From Stella humosa (GTDB lineage: Bacteria > Pseudomonadota > Alphaproteobacteria > ATCC43930 > Allostellaceae), in NCBI RefSeq assembly GCF_006738645.1, contig NZ_AP019700.1, positions 4,074,001 to 4,138,000 of the forward strand: a stretch of DNA of 64,000 nt, read 5' to 3'. The notes beneath the pieces are model-generated. The model worked only from the letters and a program-made list of their open reading frames with translations, was not told the DNA's origin and searched no databases. Below, piece after piece: positions 34,299 through 42,033 of the stretch (positions are counted from its first letter, which is position 1; the number at the start of each line of letters is the position of its first letter). Both the position numbers and the translations under genes were made by a program.

Positions 34299-35216
34299 AT
34301 GACCCCGGAAGAGATCCTGTCCCATCCGCCCAGGAAGCTGAGCCAAGCCCAGCGCGAGGGCTATTTCCGCGACGGCTACCTGCTGCTGGACCGCATCGTG
34401 CCGATGGAGATCGTCGAGGAGCTGCGGCGCACCACCACCGAGATGGTCGACAAGAGCCGCAAGGTGACACGCTCGGACGCCGTCTGGGACCTCGAGAACG
34501 GCCATTCCGCCGCGCGGCCGCGCCTGCGCCGCCTGTCGGCGCCGTGCGACCACCATCCGGCCTACTGGAACTATGTCTCGGGCTTCCTCGGCGACATCGC
34601 GGCCGACCTGCTGGGCCCGGACGTGAAGTTCCACCACTCCAAGCTCAACTTCAAATCGGCCGAGGGCGGCACCGAGGTGAAATGGCACCAGGACATCCAG
34701 TTCTGGCCGCACACCAACTACGGCCTGCTGACCATCGGCACCTACATCTACGACTGCGACATGGACAATGGCGCGCTGGGCGTCATCCCGGGCAGCCACG
34801 AGGGGCCGCTGTTCGACCAGTACAACGACAAGGGCCAGTGGACGGGCTGCCTGGGCGAGGCCGACCTCGCCCGCGTCGCGCGCGAGAAGGCCGTCTATCT
34901 GTGCGGGGCGGCGGGCTCGCTCACCATCCATCACTGCCGCACGGTGCATGGCAGCGCGGTGAACGATTCGCCGGCCGACCGGCCGCTCTTGCTGGCGACG
35001 ATGGCCGCGTCGGACGCCATGGCCTACACCGGCAACCCGATCAAGTCGCGCTACGAGCATTTCCACGTTCGCGGCCAGCCGGCGCGCTGGGCCCATCACG
35101 ACCCCCGCCCCTGCCTGCTGCCGCCGGACTGGTCGGGCGGCTATCGCTCGATCTTCGCCCTGCAGCAGCAGGAAGGCGACGGCCAGGACGAGCCCATCCG
35201 CGCCTACGCCATGTAG
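34299..35216 (+). CDS. phytanoyl-CoA dioxygenase (PhyH) family protein
   Basis: This 305-residue Fe(II)/2-oxoglutarate oxygenase has first metal ligands visible as H-x-D in VKWHQDIQFWP (about residues 127-137), distal His in HHCRTVHGS near 215, and an arginine further on. The family hydroxylates branched acyl chains, ectoine or various natural products, so the substrate is open. ATG 34299 follows GGAG by 7 nt. It is preceded by operator-like site A and followed by two small ORFs and a TRAP system with site B, suggesting one regulon for uptake and oxidation of the same compound. Confidence 0.9.
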   Translation: MTPEEILSHPPRKLSQAQREGYFRDGYLLLDRIVPMEIVEELRRTTTEMVDKSRKVTRSDAVWDLENGHSAARPRLRRLSAPCDHHPAYWNYVSGFLGDIAADLLGPDVKFHHSKLNFKSAEGGTEVKWHQDIQFWPHTNYGLLTIGTYIYDCDMDNGALGVIPGSHEGPLFDQYNDKGQWTGCLGEADLARVAREKAVYLCGAAGSLTIHHCRTVHGSAVNDSPADRPLLLATMAASDAMAYTGNPIKSRYEHFHVRGQPARWAHHDPRPCLLPPDWSGGYRSIFALQQQEGDGQDEPIRAYAM

Positions 35217-35250
35217 CGATCGGGGGCGAAGTGGCGGCCGCCGCGAGCGC

Positions 35251-35442
35251 TCAGGCGCAGCGGCGGCAGCGCACCTCCTCGAAGATCGCCGCCCAGTCGC
35301 CGTCGGTGGCGGCATAGTCGAGGAGGCAGCGCAGCGCCTTGGACGGATCGGCCATGCCGTAGCGCTTGGCCGCCTCGGCCAGCATATCCAGGGAATCGGG
35401 ATAGATCTCGAAGGTGACGCGGACCTTGGGCAGTTCGGACAT
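35251..35442 (-). CDS. small ribbon-helix-helix-like hypothetical protein
   Basis: This 63-residue protein runs SELPKVRVTFEIYPDSLDML then KALRCLLDYAATDGDW. A strand followed by two helices resembles a ribbon-helix-helix fold, but DNA binding is not demonstrated. It ends in a cysteine pair (RCRRCA). It lies on the opposite strand between the PhyH gene and the DUF6166 gene, 38 nt from the latter. The ATG at 35442 has a modest ribosome site. It could be a small regulator of either flank. Confidence 0.55.
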   Translation of the reverse strand: MSELPKVRVTFEIYPDSLDMLAEAAKRYGMADPSKALRCLLDYAATDGDWAAIFEEVRCRRCA

Positions 35443-35480
35443 GGCGGGGCTCCATCGGACGCGGGCGTTGAGGGGGAACT

Positions 35481-35774
35481 ATGGCGAAGGTCTATGAAGG
35501 CAGCCGCAGCCTGGCGGGCGCGGTGGTGACGGTGGATGGCCGGCCGCTCGACCCCCGGCTCGACCTGCGCCGGCTGTCGCCGGCCGGGTTCGAATGGACC
35601 TACGAGGGGGCAGGACCCCAGCAATTGGCGCTGGCGCTGCTGGCCGACCACCTGGGCGACGATGCCCGCGCGCTGGCCCTGCACGAGGATTTCATGGCCG
35701 ACGTGGTGGCCGTGCTCGACAATGCCTGGGAACTGACCTCGGACGATATCGAGGCCGCCCTTCCTCGTCGATAG
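35481..35774 (+). CDS. DUF6166-like small protein
   Basis: This 97-residue protein shows VTVDGRPLDPRLDLRRLSPA and GFEWTYEGAGPQQLALALLADHLGDD, a pattern I associate with the DUF6166 family of unknown function. A C-terminal LTSDDIEAALPRR follows. It is acidic and soluble, with no signal peptide. It is divergent from the 63-residue ORF with a 38-nt gap that contains GGGGGAAC before the ATG. Any link to the flanking catabolic genes is positional only. Confidence 0.65.
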   Translation: MAKVYEGSRSLAGAVVTVDGRPLDPRLDLRRLSPAGFEWTYEGAGPQQLALALLADHLGDDARALALHEDFMADVVAVLDNAWELTSDDIEAALPRR

Positions 35775-35833
35775 ATCGCGGCGCTTGGGCTTTGCGCGAC
35801 GGCGGCGGCTGCGTATAGGATACCATCTGCATA

Positions 35834-35851
35834 CGACGAATATATCAGCGG
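35834..35851. promoter_or_regulatory. operator-like site B (ATATAT-centred)
   Basis: CGACGAATATATCAGCGG matches the mirrored site C at 15 of 18 positions. Both B and C also share GCATAC, five other bases, ATATAT, one base, AGCGGCT. It lies 61 nt before the ATG of the TRAP binding protein. Confidence 0.55.
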
Positions 35852-35912
35852 CTCGCCAGCCGGCGATACCGCGACGCGGCGCAAAGACGACCGCATCCTT
35901 GGGAGGGGACAG

Positions 35913-36992
35913 ATGACCAAGCTGGAAGTGTCGCGCCGCAAGGCGATGGCCGGCATCGGTGTGGGCGCGGGCGTGCTGGCGGCACCCGCGATCGTCAGCA
36001 CGGCGGCCGCGCAGACGATGAACTGGAAGATGGCGACGGCCTGGCCGGGCGGACCGCTGATGGATATCGGCGCCAAGGCCTTCGCCGAGAAGATCGCCTT
36101 CATGACCGACGGCCGGGTGAAGGTGCAGGTGTTCCCGGGCGGCGCGCTCGGCAATGCGCTCAAGGTGCCCGAGACGGTGAAGAACGGCATCGCCGAGATG
36201 GGCCACACCTGGATGGGCTACGACTGGGGGGCCGACACGACCACCTGCCTGCTCGGCGGCTATGCCGGCAGCTTCGACACCGAACGCATGCTGCACTGGC
36301 TCTACGAGGATGGCGGCGTCGCCCTGCAGCGCCAGTTCCGCGACGAGACGGCCGGCATCGTTTCGATGCCGCTCTTCATCCGCACCGCCGAGGTGTTCCT
36401 GCATTCGCGCAAGGCGGTGCGCACCCTCGCCGACATGAAGGGGCTGAAGCTGCGCTCGGCCGGCGCCTGGCTCGACATGGCGCGCGAGATGGGGGCAGCG
36501 CCGGTGACGACGGCCGGCGGCGAGATCTATCCGGCCCTCGAGCGCGGCGTGATCGACGCCACCGAGTGGGGCACGCTGTGGGAGAACCTGTCGCCAGGCT
36601 TCTACAAGGTCGCCAAGTACCTGATCATCCCGGGCGTCCACCAGCCGACCGCCCCCTTCGAGCTGTGCGTCAACAAGGCGGCCTGGGCCAAGCTGTCCGA
36701 GCGCGACCAGAAGATGGTCGAGGCGACCGCCAAGCTGGTCACCTTCGAGAGCTGGACCCGCATCGGCCAGGAGGACGCCAAGTCCCTCGAGGTCTACAAG
36801 AAGGCCGGCAACGAGATCATCGAGCTGGCCCCCGAGGTGCAGTACGAGACCAAGCGCGTGGCGCTCGAATGGGCCGCCAAGCAGGCCGCCACGAACGCCT
36901 GGTTCAAGAAGGTGCTCGACAGCCAGCTTGCGTTCGAGAAGCAGTGGCAGGGTGCGGACCGCTGGCGCAAGGTCATGGTCAAGGAAGGCTGA
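35913..36992 (+). CDS. TRAP transporter solute-binding protein (DctP family)
   Basis: This 359-residue periplasmic protein's N-terminus has a twin-arginine-like signal (SRRKAMAGIGVGAGVLAAPA, cleaved near STAAAQ). The DctP fold follows: WKMATAWPGGPLMDIGAKAF, then GRVKVQVFPGGALGNALKVP and the helix LKLRSAGAWLDMAREMGAAP. The conserved arginine that binds a carboxylate is expected in the LKLRS segment. Substrates of this branch include keto- and hydroxyacids. GGGAGGGG precedes the ATG, and operator-like site B lies 61 nt upstream. Confidence 0.93.
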   Translation: MTKLEVSRRKAMAGIGVGAGVLAAPAIVSTAAAQTMNWKMATAWPGGPLMDIGAKAFAEKIAFMTDGRVKVQVFPGGALGNALKVPETVKNGIAEMGHTWMGYDWGADTTTCLLGGYAGSFDTERMLHWLYEDGGVALQRQFRDETAGIVSMPLFIRTAEVFLHSRKAVRTLADMKGLKLRSAGAWLDMAREMGAAPVTTAGGEIYPALERGVIDATEWGTLWENLSPGFYKVAKYLIIPGVHQPTAPFELCVNKAAWAKLSERDQKMVEATAKLVTFESWTRIGQEDAKSLEVYKKAGNEIIELAPEVQYETKRVALEWAAKQAATNAWFKKVLDSQLAFEKQWQGADRWRKVMVKEG

Positions 36993-37019
36993 CGTCCATC
37001 CGGGGGGCGTAGAAACGGT

Positions 37020-37044
37020 GCGGGCGGCCCTACCGGCCGCCCGC
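37020..37044 (+). terminator. intercistronic hairpin between TRAP binding protein and permeases
   Basis: GCGGGCGGCC (37020-37029) pairs perfectly with GGCCGCCCGC (37035-37044), 10 bp, followed by TTCGTCT. Such a stem after a binding-protein gene usually attenuates permease transcription or protects the upstream mRNA, giving more binding protein than permease. Confidence 0.6.
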
Positions 37045-37068
37045 TTCGTCTAGGGGGGAGACGCGCGA

Positions 37069-37581
37069 ATGGATGCCGTTTGCCGGGCGATCGACCGCCT
37101 GAGCACCGCGGTGGGGATACTTGCGGCCTGGCTCCTGGCGCCGCTGGTGATCGCCCTCTGCTATGAGGTGGTGGCACGCTACGTCTTTGGCGCCCCCACC
37201 ATCTGGGCCTACGAACTGGCCTACCTGCTCACCGGTTCCGGCTGGATGCTGGGCATGGCATACGCCCTGGCCAAGGGCGCCCACATCCGCATCGACGTGC
37301 TCTATCTCAACCTGTCGCCGCGCAAACGCGCACTGGTCGACGTGATCGGCTATTGCTGCCTGCTGCTGCCCTTCCTGATCTGGGTCGCGACGATGCTCGA
37401 CGACCGCGCCATCCACGCCTTCCGCTCGGGCGAGAAGACCGGGCAATCGGCCTGGAACCCGCCGCTCTGGCCGTTTCGCACGGTCTTCTTCGTCAGCTTC
37501 GCCATGCTGGCCCTCCAGGCCGCCGCCGAGGCCGTGCGCGCGATCCTCGTCCTCGTCGGCCGGGCGCCAGGAGCGCGGTGA
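37069..37581 (+). CDS. TRAP transporter small permease (DctQ)
   Basis: This 170-residue protein has four hydrophobic helices, about residues 15-35, 47-67 (TIWAYELAYLLTGSGWMLGMA), 88-108 and 133-153. This is the DctQ layout. It forms a complex with DctM to import the solute held by the binding protein. It ends in a one-base overlap with the DctM start (TGATG), implying coupled translation. GGGGGGAGA precedes the ATG. Confidence 0.92.
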   Translation: MDAVCRAIDRLSTAVGILAAWLLAPLVIALCYEVVARYVFGAPTIWAYELAYLLTGSGWMLGMAYALAKGAHIRIDVLYLNLSPRKRALVDVIGYCCLLLPFLIWVATMLDDRAIHAFRSGEKTGQSAWNPPLWPFRTVFFVSFAMLALQAAAEAVRAILVLVGRAPGAR

Positions 37582-38900
37582 TGGAATACACGTCCCTGCT
37601 GCTGTTCCCATTCCTGCTGGTCCTGCTGTTCGCGGGCTTTCCCGTCGCCTTCGCCATGATGGCGACCGCCTTCGTCTTCGGCACCTGGACCTTCGGCTGG
37701 AACTTCGTCTTCCAGGTGTCCGAGAAGATCGAGGACGTCGCCTCCAACTTCGTCCTGGCCGCCGTGCCCTTGTTCGTCTTCATGGGCACGATGATGGAGC
37801 GGTCCGGCATCGCCAACCGGCTGTTCGAGGCCATCCACCTGTGGACGCGGCGCCTGCCGGGCGGGCTCGCGGTCGGCACGGTCATCATGTGCATCATCTT
37901 CGCCGCCTCGAGCGGCGTCGTCGGCGCGACCGAGACCGTCATCGGCCTGCTCGCGATCCCGGTGATGATGCGCTACCACTACAACAAGGAACTGATCGTC
38001 GGCACCATCTGCGCCGGCGGCTCGCTCGGCACGATCATCCCGCCCTCGGTGGTCGTCGTGATCATGGGGCCGCTCGCCAACGTCTCGGTCGGCGACCTGC
38101 TGGTCGGCATGATCTTCCCCGGCCTGATCATGGCCGGCGCCTATATCGTCTACATCCTGGTGCTGTGCTTCCTGCGGCCCGAGATGGGACCGCGCATCCC
38201 GCCCGGCGACGACGACCCGCCGCTTTCCGAAAAGCTGCGGGTGACCGCCGTGGCCCTCGTGCCGCCGCTCTGCATGATCTTCGCCGTCCTGGGCTCGATC
38301 ATGATGGGTTGGGCCGCCCCCACCGAGGCGGCTGCCCTGGGTGCCGCCGGCTCCGTGCTGCTGACCATCTTCTACCGCACCTTCACCTTCGCGGTGCTGC
38401 ACGAAGCCATCATGAAGACGCTGCTGATCTCCACCATGATCATGGCGATCATCCTGGGCGGCAGCATGATGACCGGCGCCTTCGTGGGCGCGGGCGGCAT
38501 CGCGGTGGCCCAGGAACTGGTGAACAGCATGGCGCTCGGCCCCTGGGGGCTGCTCGGCATCGTGCTCTTCCTGGCCTTCATCGCCGGCTTCTTCCTGGAC
38601 TGGATCTCGATCGTGCTGATCCTGGTGCCGATCTTCGGCCCGCTGCTGGCCAGCCAGGGGATCGACATGGTGTGGTTCTGCATCGCGCTGCTGATCGTCA
38701 TCCAGACCAGCTACCTGTCGCCGCCGATGGCGCCCGCCATCTTCTATTTCCGCGCCATCAGCCCGCCCGAGATCACGACCGGACACATGTATCGCGGCGT
38801 CGTGCCGTTCATCGGGCTGCAGGTTGTCACGCTCGCCATCGTGCTGGCCTTCCCGGGCGTAGTCCTATGGCTGCCAAAAATGCTACTCACGCCCGGATGA
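37581..38900 (+). CDS. TRAP transporter large permease (DctM)
   Basis: This 439-residue permease has about 12 helices. Conserved segments include FAGFPVAFAMMATAFVFG, then AASSGVVGATETVIGLLAIP and GGSLGTIIPPSVVVVIMGPLA; the last contains the conserved TIIPPS substrate-channel motif. Sodium-coupled import of a carboxylate is the family function. It starts at ATG 37581 inside the DctQ stop and ends in an ATGA overlap with the GntR regulator, so transporter and regulator are one operon. Confidence 0.93.
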   Translation: MEYTSLLLFPFLLVLLFAGFPVAFAMMATAFVFGTWTFGWNFVFQVSEKIEDVASNFVLAAVPLFVFMGTMMERSGIANRLFEAIHLWTRRLPGGLAVGTVIMCIIFAASSGVVGATETVIGLLAIPVMMRYHYNKELIVGTICAGGSLGTIIPPSVVVVIMGPLANVSVGDLLVGMIFPGLIMAGAYIVYILVLCFLRPEMGPRIPPGDDDPPLSEKLRVTAVALVPPLCMIFAVLGSIMMGWAAPTEAAALGAAGSVLLTIFYRTFTFAVLHEAIMKTLLISTMIMAIILGGSMMTGAFVGAGGIAVAQELVNSMALGPWGLLGIVLFLAFIAGFFLDWISIVLILVPIFGPLLASQGIDMVWFCIALLIVIQTSYLSPPMAPAIFYFRAISPPEITTGHMYRGVVPFIGLQVVTLAIVLAFPGVVLWLPKMLLTPG

Positions 38901-39613
38901 CGCGCTCCATCTCGCCCAGAGCCACCGCCCGCAACACCGCCGCACGCGCCAAGCCGATACCGGACGGCGACAGCCAGAGCCTGACGGAGACCGCCTACCG
39001 GCGGCTGGAGGAGTTGATCGTGACCCTCCAGCTCGCCCCCGGGTCGGGCGTCTCGGAGGCCGAGCTCAGCCGCAAGCTCGGCATCGGCCGCACGCCCATC
39101 CGCGAGGCCTTGCAGCGGCTGGCGCGCGAGCGGCTGGTGCTGATCCTGCCGCGCCGCGGCATCGTCGTGTCCGAGATCAACGCGCTGACCCAACTCCGCC
39201 TGATCGAGACCAGGCGGGAGCTGGAGCGGCTGCTCTCGCGCCGGGCGGCCAAGCGCGCCACCGACGCCGAGCGCACGCGGTTCCGCAGCATCGCCGCCGG
39301 CATGGCCAAGGCGGCCGAGGGCGAGGACGACATCGCCTTCATGCGCCTCGACCAGGCCTTCAACGGACTGGTGCTGGAGGCAGCCCGCAACGAGTTCGCG
39401 GCCGGCGCCATGGCCCTGATGCACGGGCTGTCGCGGCGCTACTGGTACAACCACTATCGCCAGGTGGCGGACCTGCCGCAGTCGGCGCGCCTGCACGGGG
39501 CCTGTGCCGAGGCGATCGCGGCCGGCGACGAGGCCGCGGCCGCGGCGGCCTCGGACCGGCTCATGGACTATATCGAATCCTTCACCCGGGCCACGGTCGA
39601 CGCCTCGCTGTAG
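38897..39613 (+). CDS. GntR-family (FCD domain) regulator of the TRAP/PhyH regulon
   Basis: This 238-residue FCD regulator has an HTH at about residues 28-75 (LTETAYRRLEELIVTLQLAP, then KLGIGRTPIREALQRLARERLV) and a C-terminal FCD domain with FMRLDQAFNGLVLEAARNEF. The ATG at 38897 overlaps the DctM stop (ATGA); an upstream ATG at 38867 would add ten residues. It sits between operator-like sites B and C, which suggests it represses the TRAP operon, the PhyH gene and the hydroxylase operon. The effector is probably the transported acid. Confidence 0.9.
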   Translation: MTRSISPRATARNTAARAKPIPDGDSQSLTETAYRRLEELIVTLQLAPGSGVSEAELSRKLGIGRTPIREALQRLARERLVLILPRRGIVVSEINALTQLRLIETRRELERLLSRRAAKRATDAERTRFRSIAAGMAKAAEGEDDIAFMRLDQAFNGLVLEAARNEFAAGAMALMHGLSRRYWYNHYRQVADLPQSARLHGACAEAIAAGDEAAAAAASDRLMDYIESFTRATVDASL

Positions 39614-39634
39614 CCCCTTCCCGTCCGTCGCATA

Positions 39635-39652
39635 CCGCTGATATATTAGCGG
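39635..39652. promoter_or_regulatory. operator-like site C (near-perfect 18-bp palindrome)
   Basis: CCGCTGATATATTAGCGG is symmetrical except at one base pair (positions 6/13). AT-centred palindromes of this kind are bound by FCD-type GntR regulators. It lies between the regulator stop and the hydroxylase start, 36 nt before the ATG at 39689. Confidence 0.65.
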
Positions 39653-39688
39653 CTGGATGCGATGCCTTGCGGAAGGGGAGAAGCGACG

Positions 39689-40489
39689 ATGATGAGCCAG
39701 CGACAGGCGGCCTTCCGGGCCGATTTCCGCAACCGGGTTTCGCCCTGGTACAGCGGCCTTGCCCATGTCGTGATGATCTACGCCATCGGACTGGCCGGCA
39801 TCTGGTACTTCGTGCAGCAGATCGGCAGCCCTGCCTGGTACGAGTGGCTGATCGTGCCGGCCGCCTTCATGATCGCCAACACCTTCGAATGGTGGCTGCA
39901 TCGCTATGTGATGCACCGGCCGATCAAGGGCTTCATGGGCATCTACAAGCGCCACACGCTGGCCCATCACCAGTTCTTCACAGAGACCGAGCCGACCATC
40001 GATTCGACGCGGGATTTCCGCATCACCTTCTTCCCGCCCTATGCGCTCATCACCTTCATGGCGATGTCGGCACTGCCCGCCTGGATCCTGAACATGGCGG
40101 GCCTGCCCGATGCCGGCTGGCTGCTGCTCGTCACCAACACGGCGCTCTACCTCAACTACGAGCTCTTCCACTGGTGCTGCCATGTGAAGGACGACCGCAT
40201 CGTCCGCCACATCCCGATCGTGAACTCGCTGCGCCGCCACCACATCGCCCACCACAACCCGGCGATCATGATGGAGCGGAACTTCAACCTGACCTACCCG
40301 ATTGCCGACGCGCTGTTCCGCACCAGCGACCTGAAGCGCAGCGTGCTGGGGCATATCTTCAACGGCTATGATCGCACCCATGTCCGCCAGGACCTGAAGA
40401 AGGTGCGTGCCAGCGCCCGCGACCGCGGCGCCGCCAAGCCGACCGGCCCGGCGCCGCAGGCGGGCAACCCAGCCGTGGCGCGCGGCTGA
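39689..40489 (+). CDS. fatty acid hydroxylase/sterol desaturase-family protein
   Basis: This 266-residue membrane di-iron enzyme has two or three hydrophobic segments near residues 20-40, 48-65 and 118-150. The histidine ligand boxes are HRYVMH (about residue 73), HTLAHHQFF (about 90) and HHIAHHN (about 180). The family oxidises C-H bonds in lipids, sterols or carotenoids. A tandem ATG at 39689 follows GGAAGGGGAG. Its stop overlaps a small membrane-protein gene by one base, and operator-like site C lies just upstream, placing it in the TRAP/PhyH regulon. Confidence 0.9.
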   Translation: MMSQRQAAFRADFRNRVSPWYSGLAHVVMIYAIGLAGIWYFVQQIGSPAWYEWLIVPAAFMIANTFEWWLHRYVMHRPIKGFMGIYKRHTLAHHQFFTETEPTIDSTRDFRITFFPPYALITFMAMSALPAWILNMAGLPDAGWLLLVTNTALYLNYELFHWCCHVKDDRIVRHIPIVNSLRRHHIAHHNPAIMMERNFNLTYPIADALFRTSDLKRSVLGHIFNGYDRTHVRQDLKKVRASARDRGAAKPTGPAPQAGNPAVARG

Positions 40490-40689
40490 TGGCGTCCCAT
40501 CCCGGCCCCGAACCGGGCCTGAAGCGCAATATCGCCTCGCTGGTCGGCGGCTTCGTCATTGCCGGCGGGGTCTTCGTGCTGTGGATGCTGGTGACCTCGA
40601 CCGCGGGCTGGTCAGGTACCGGCGCCACCGTCACGGGGCTGGCGGTGGCGGCCGTGGTCGGCGGCTATATCCGGCTGGCGGATCTATAA
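40489..40689 (+). CDS. small membrane protein coupled to the hydroxylase
   Basis: This 66-residue protein has two predicted helices (about residues 15-37, VGGFVIAGGVFVLWMLV, and 45-63, ATVTGLAVAAVVGGYIRL). It starts at the last base of the hydroxylase stop (TGATG), so its production is linked to the hydroxylase. It may be an accessory subunit or stabiliser, but no family is recognised. It precedes the PanB-like gene by 26 nt in the same direction. Confidence 0.6.
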   Translation: MASHPGPEPGLKRNIASLVGGFVIAGGVFVLWMLVTSTAGWSGTGATVTGLAVAAVVGGYIRLADL

Positions 40690-40715
40690 GACAAAGTCGC
40701 AGGGGAGAGAACGCA

Positions 40716-41600
40716 ATGGCCGACGGGGACAAGCCCGCCGAGGTGCGCAAGAAGCGCACCATCACCGAGATCCGCGATTCCAAGACGACCGGCGAGAAGA
40801 TGGTCTACATGTCGGTGCCCGACTACACCTCGGCGCGCTGGGCCGAGATGGCCGGCGTCGACGTGGCCGTCGTCGGCGATTCGCTGGCGATGGTGGCGCA
40901 CGGCCACCCCAGCACCATCCCCGCCACCATGGACATGATGGTGATGCACTCGCTGGCGGTCCGCCGCGGGGCGCCCAATACCTTCGTGCTGGGCTGCATG
41001 CCCTACCAGAGCTACAACAGCGTCGACCGCGCGCTGACGAACGCCACGCGCTTCATGCAGGAGGCTGGCTGCGACGCGGTGAAGCCCCAGGGCGGCAAGA
41101 GCCAGGGCCACATCCTGAAGGCGCTGGTCGATGCCGGCATTCCGACCGCCTCGCATATCGGGCTGACGCCGCACACCATCGCCATGTTCGGCGGCTTCCG
41201 CATCCAGGGCCGCACGGCCGACGCCGCCATGAAGATCCTGGAGGACGCGCTCGCCATCGAGGACGCCGGCTGCTTCATGCTGGAGTTCGAGGCGGTGCCG
41301 GCGAAGATCGCGGCCGTGATCTCCAAGCAGCTCACCATCCCCACCATCGGCATCGGCGCCGGCGTCGGCACCGACGGGCAGATCCTGCTCTGCTACGACC
41401 TGCTCGGCGTCTTCACCGACTTCAAGCCGAAATTCACCAAGCGCTACACCAACCTGACCGAAGTCGCCGTCGGCGGCATCCGCCAGTATGTGAAAGAGGT
41501 GAAGGAAGGCGCCTTCCCCGACGACGACCACAGTTACACCGTCAACGAGAAGGAGTTCGATCGCTTCCTGACCCTGGTCGAGAAGCGCAAGCAGATATAG
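40716..41600 (+). CDS. PanB-like (ketopantoate hydroxymethyltransferase family) protein with altered metal site
   Basis: This 294-residue TIM-barrel protein is homologous to PanB. Aligned by eye to E. coli PanB, the first metal aspartate is kept (D55 in VVGDSLAM), as are the lysine (K123) and catalytic glutamate (E192 in EFEAVPA). However, the Asp84 equivalent is Cys94 (VLGCMPYQSY) and the Glu114 equivalent is Gln125 (KPQGGKS). GLTPHTIAMFGGFRIQGR and TIGIGAGVGTDGQILL are typical. It may therefore catalyse a related aldol or lyase reaction rather than pantothenate synthesis. AGGGGAGAG precedes the ATG. No panC lies nearby; it follows the hydroxylase pair. Confidence 0.85.
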   Translation: MADGDKPAEVRKKRTITEIRDSKTTGEKMVYMSVPDYTSARWAEMAGVDVAVVGDSLAMVAHGHPSTIPATMDMMVMHSLAVRRGAPNTFVLGCMPYQSYNSVDRALTNATRFMQEAGCDAVKPQGGKSQGHILKALVDAGIPTASHIGLTPHTIAMFGGFRIQGRTADAAMKILEDALAIEDAGCFMLEFEAVPAKIAAVISKQLTIPTIGIGAGVGTDGQILLCYDLLGVFTDFKPKFTKRYTNLTEVAVGGIRQYVKEVKEGAFPDDDHSYTVNEKEFDRFLTLVEKRKQI

Positions 41601-41667
41601 GCGGGGCCACCGAACTAACCCGCTCCGCATTGACCACGGCGGTCCCTGCCAATAATAGGGACGGGCC

Positions 41668-42033
41668 ATGAATCAGATCGCACTCGCCTACGACCGTACC
41701 CGTCTTCTCGACGCGCTCGCCCGCCTGGGCAGTGCCGACGAGGAGACGGTCCTGGGGGCTGCTCAAGCCGCCACCGCCATCCTGGCCGCAGCGCGCCTGG
41801 ACTGGGACGCATTGCTGGCGCCGGCCTTGCCGCCGCTGGAGGCCGAGGACGGCATGCCGGCGGCTCCGCTGGACGACGCGGCCCGCATCGCCGCTTTGCT
41901 GGCGCTGCCCGAACTCTCGGCCGATTCACGCGAGACCTTGGGCGAGATGGCGCGGGACATGGAGAACGGCACGGTCAGCGACGCCGACCGCACCTGGCTC
42001 CATGCCCTCTATGGTCGACTGATCACGCCTTAG
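41668..42033 (+). CDS. hypothetical protein
   Basis: This 121-residue soluble protein is rich in alanine and leucine, with several predicted helices (LLDALARLGSADEETVLGAA, AAQAATAILAAARLDWDALL, and a C-terminal ADRTWLHALYGRL). No domain is recognised. A small hairpin (GTCCCT 41642-41647 with AGGGAC 41657-41662) covers the AGGG that would serve as ribosome site, so translation could be folding-controlled. A weak promoter (TTGACC near 41630) precedes it. It converges with and overlaps the aminotransferase 3' end by 11 nt. Confidence 0.6.
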   Translation: MNQIALAYDRTRLLDALARLGSADEETVLGAAQAATAILAAARLDWDALLAPALPPLEAEDGMPAAPLDDAARIAALLALPELSADSRETLGEMARDMENGTVSDADRTWLHALYGRLITP

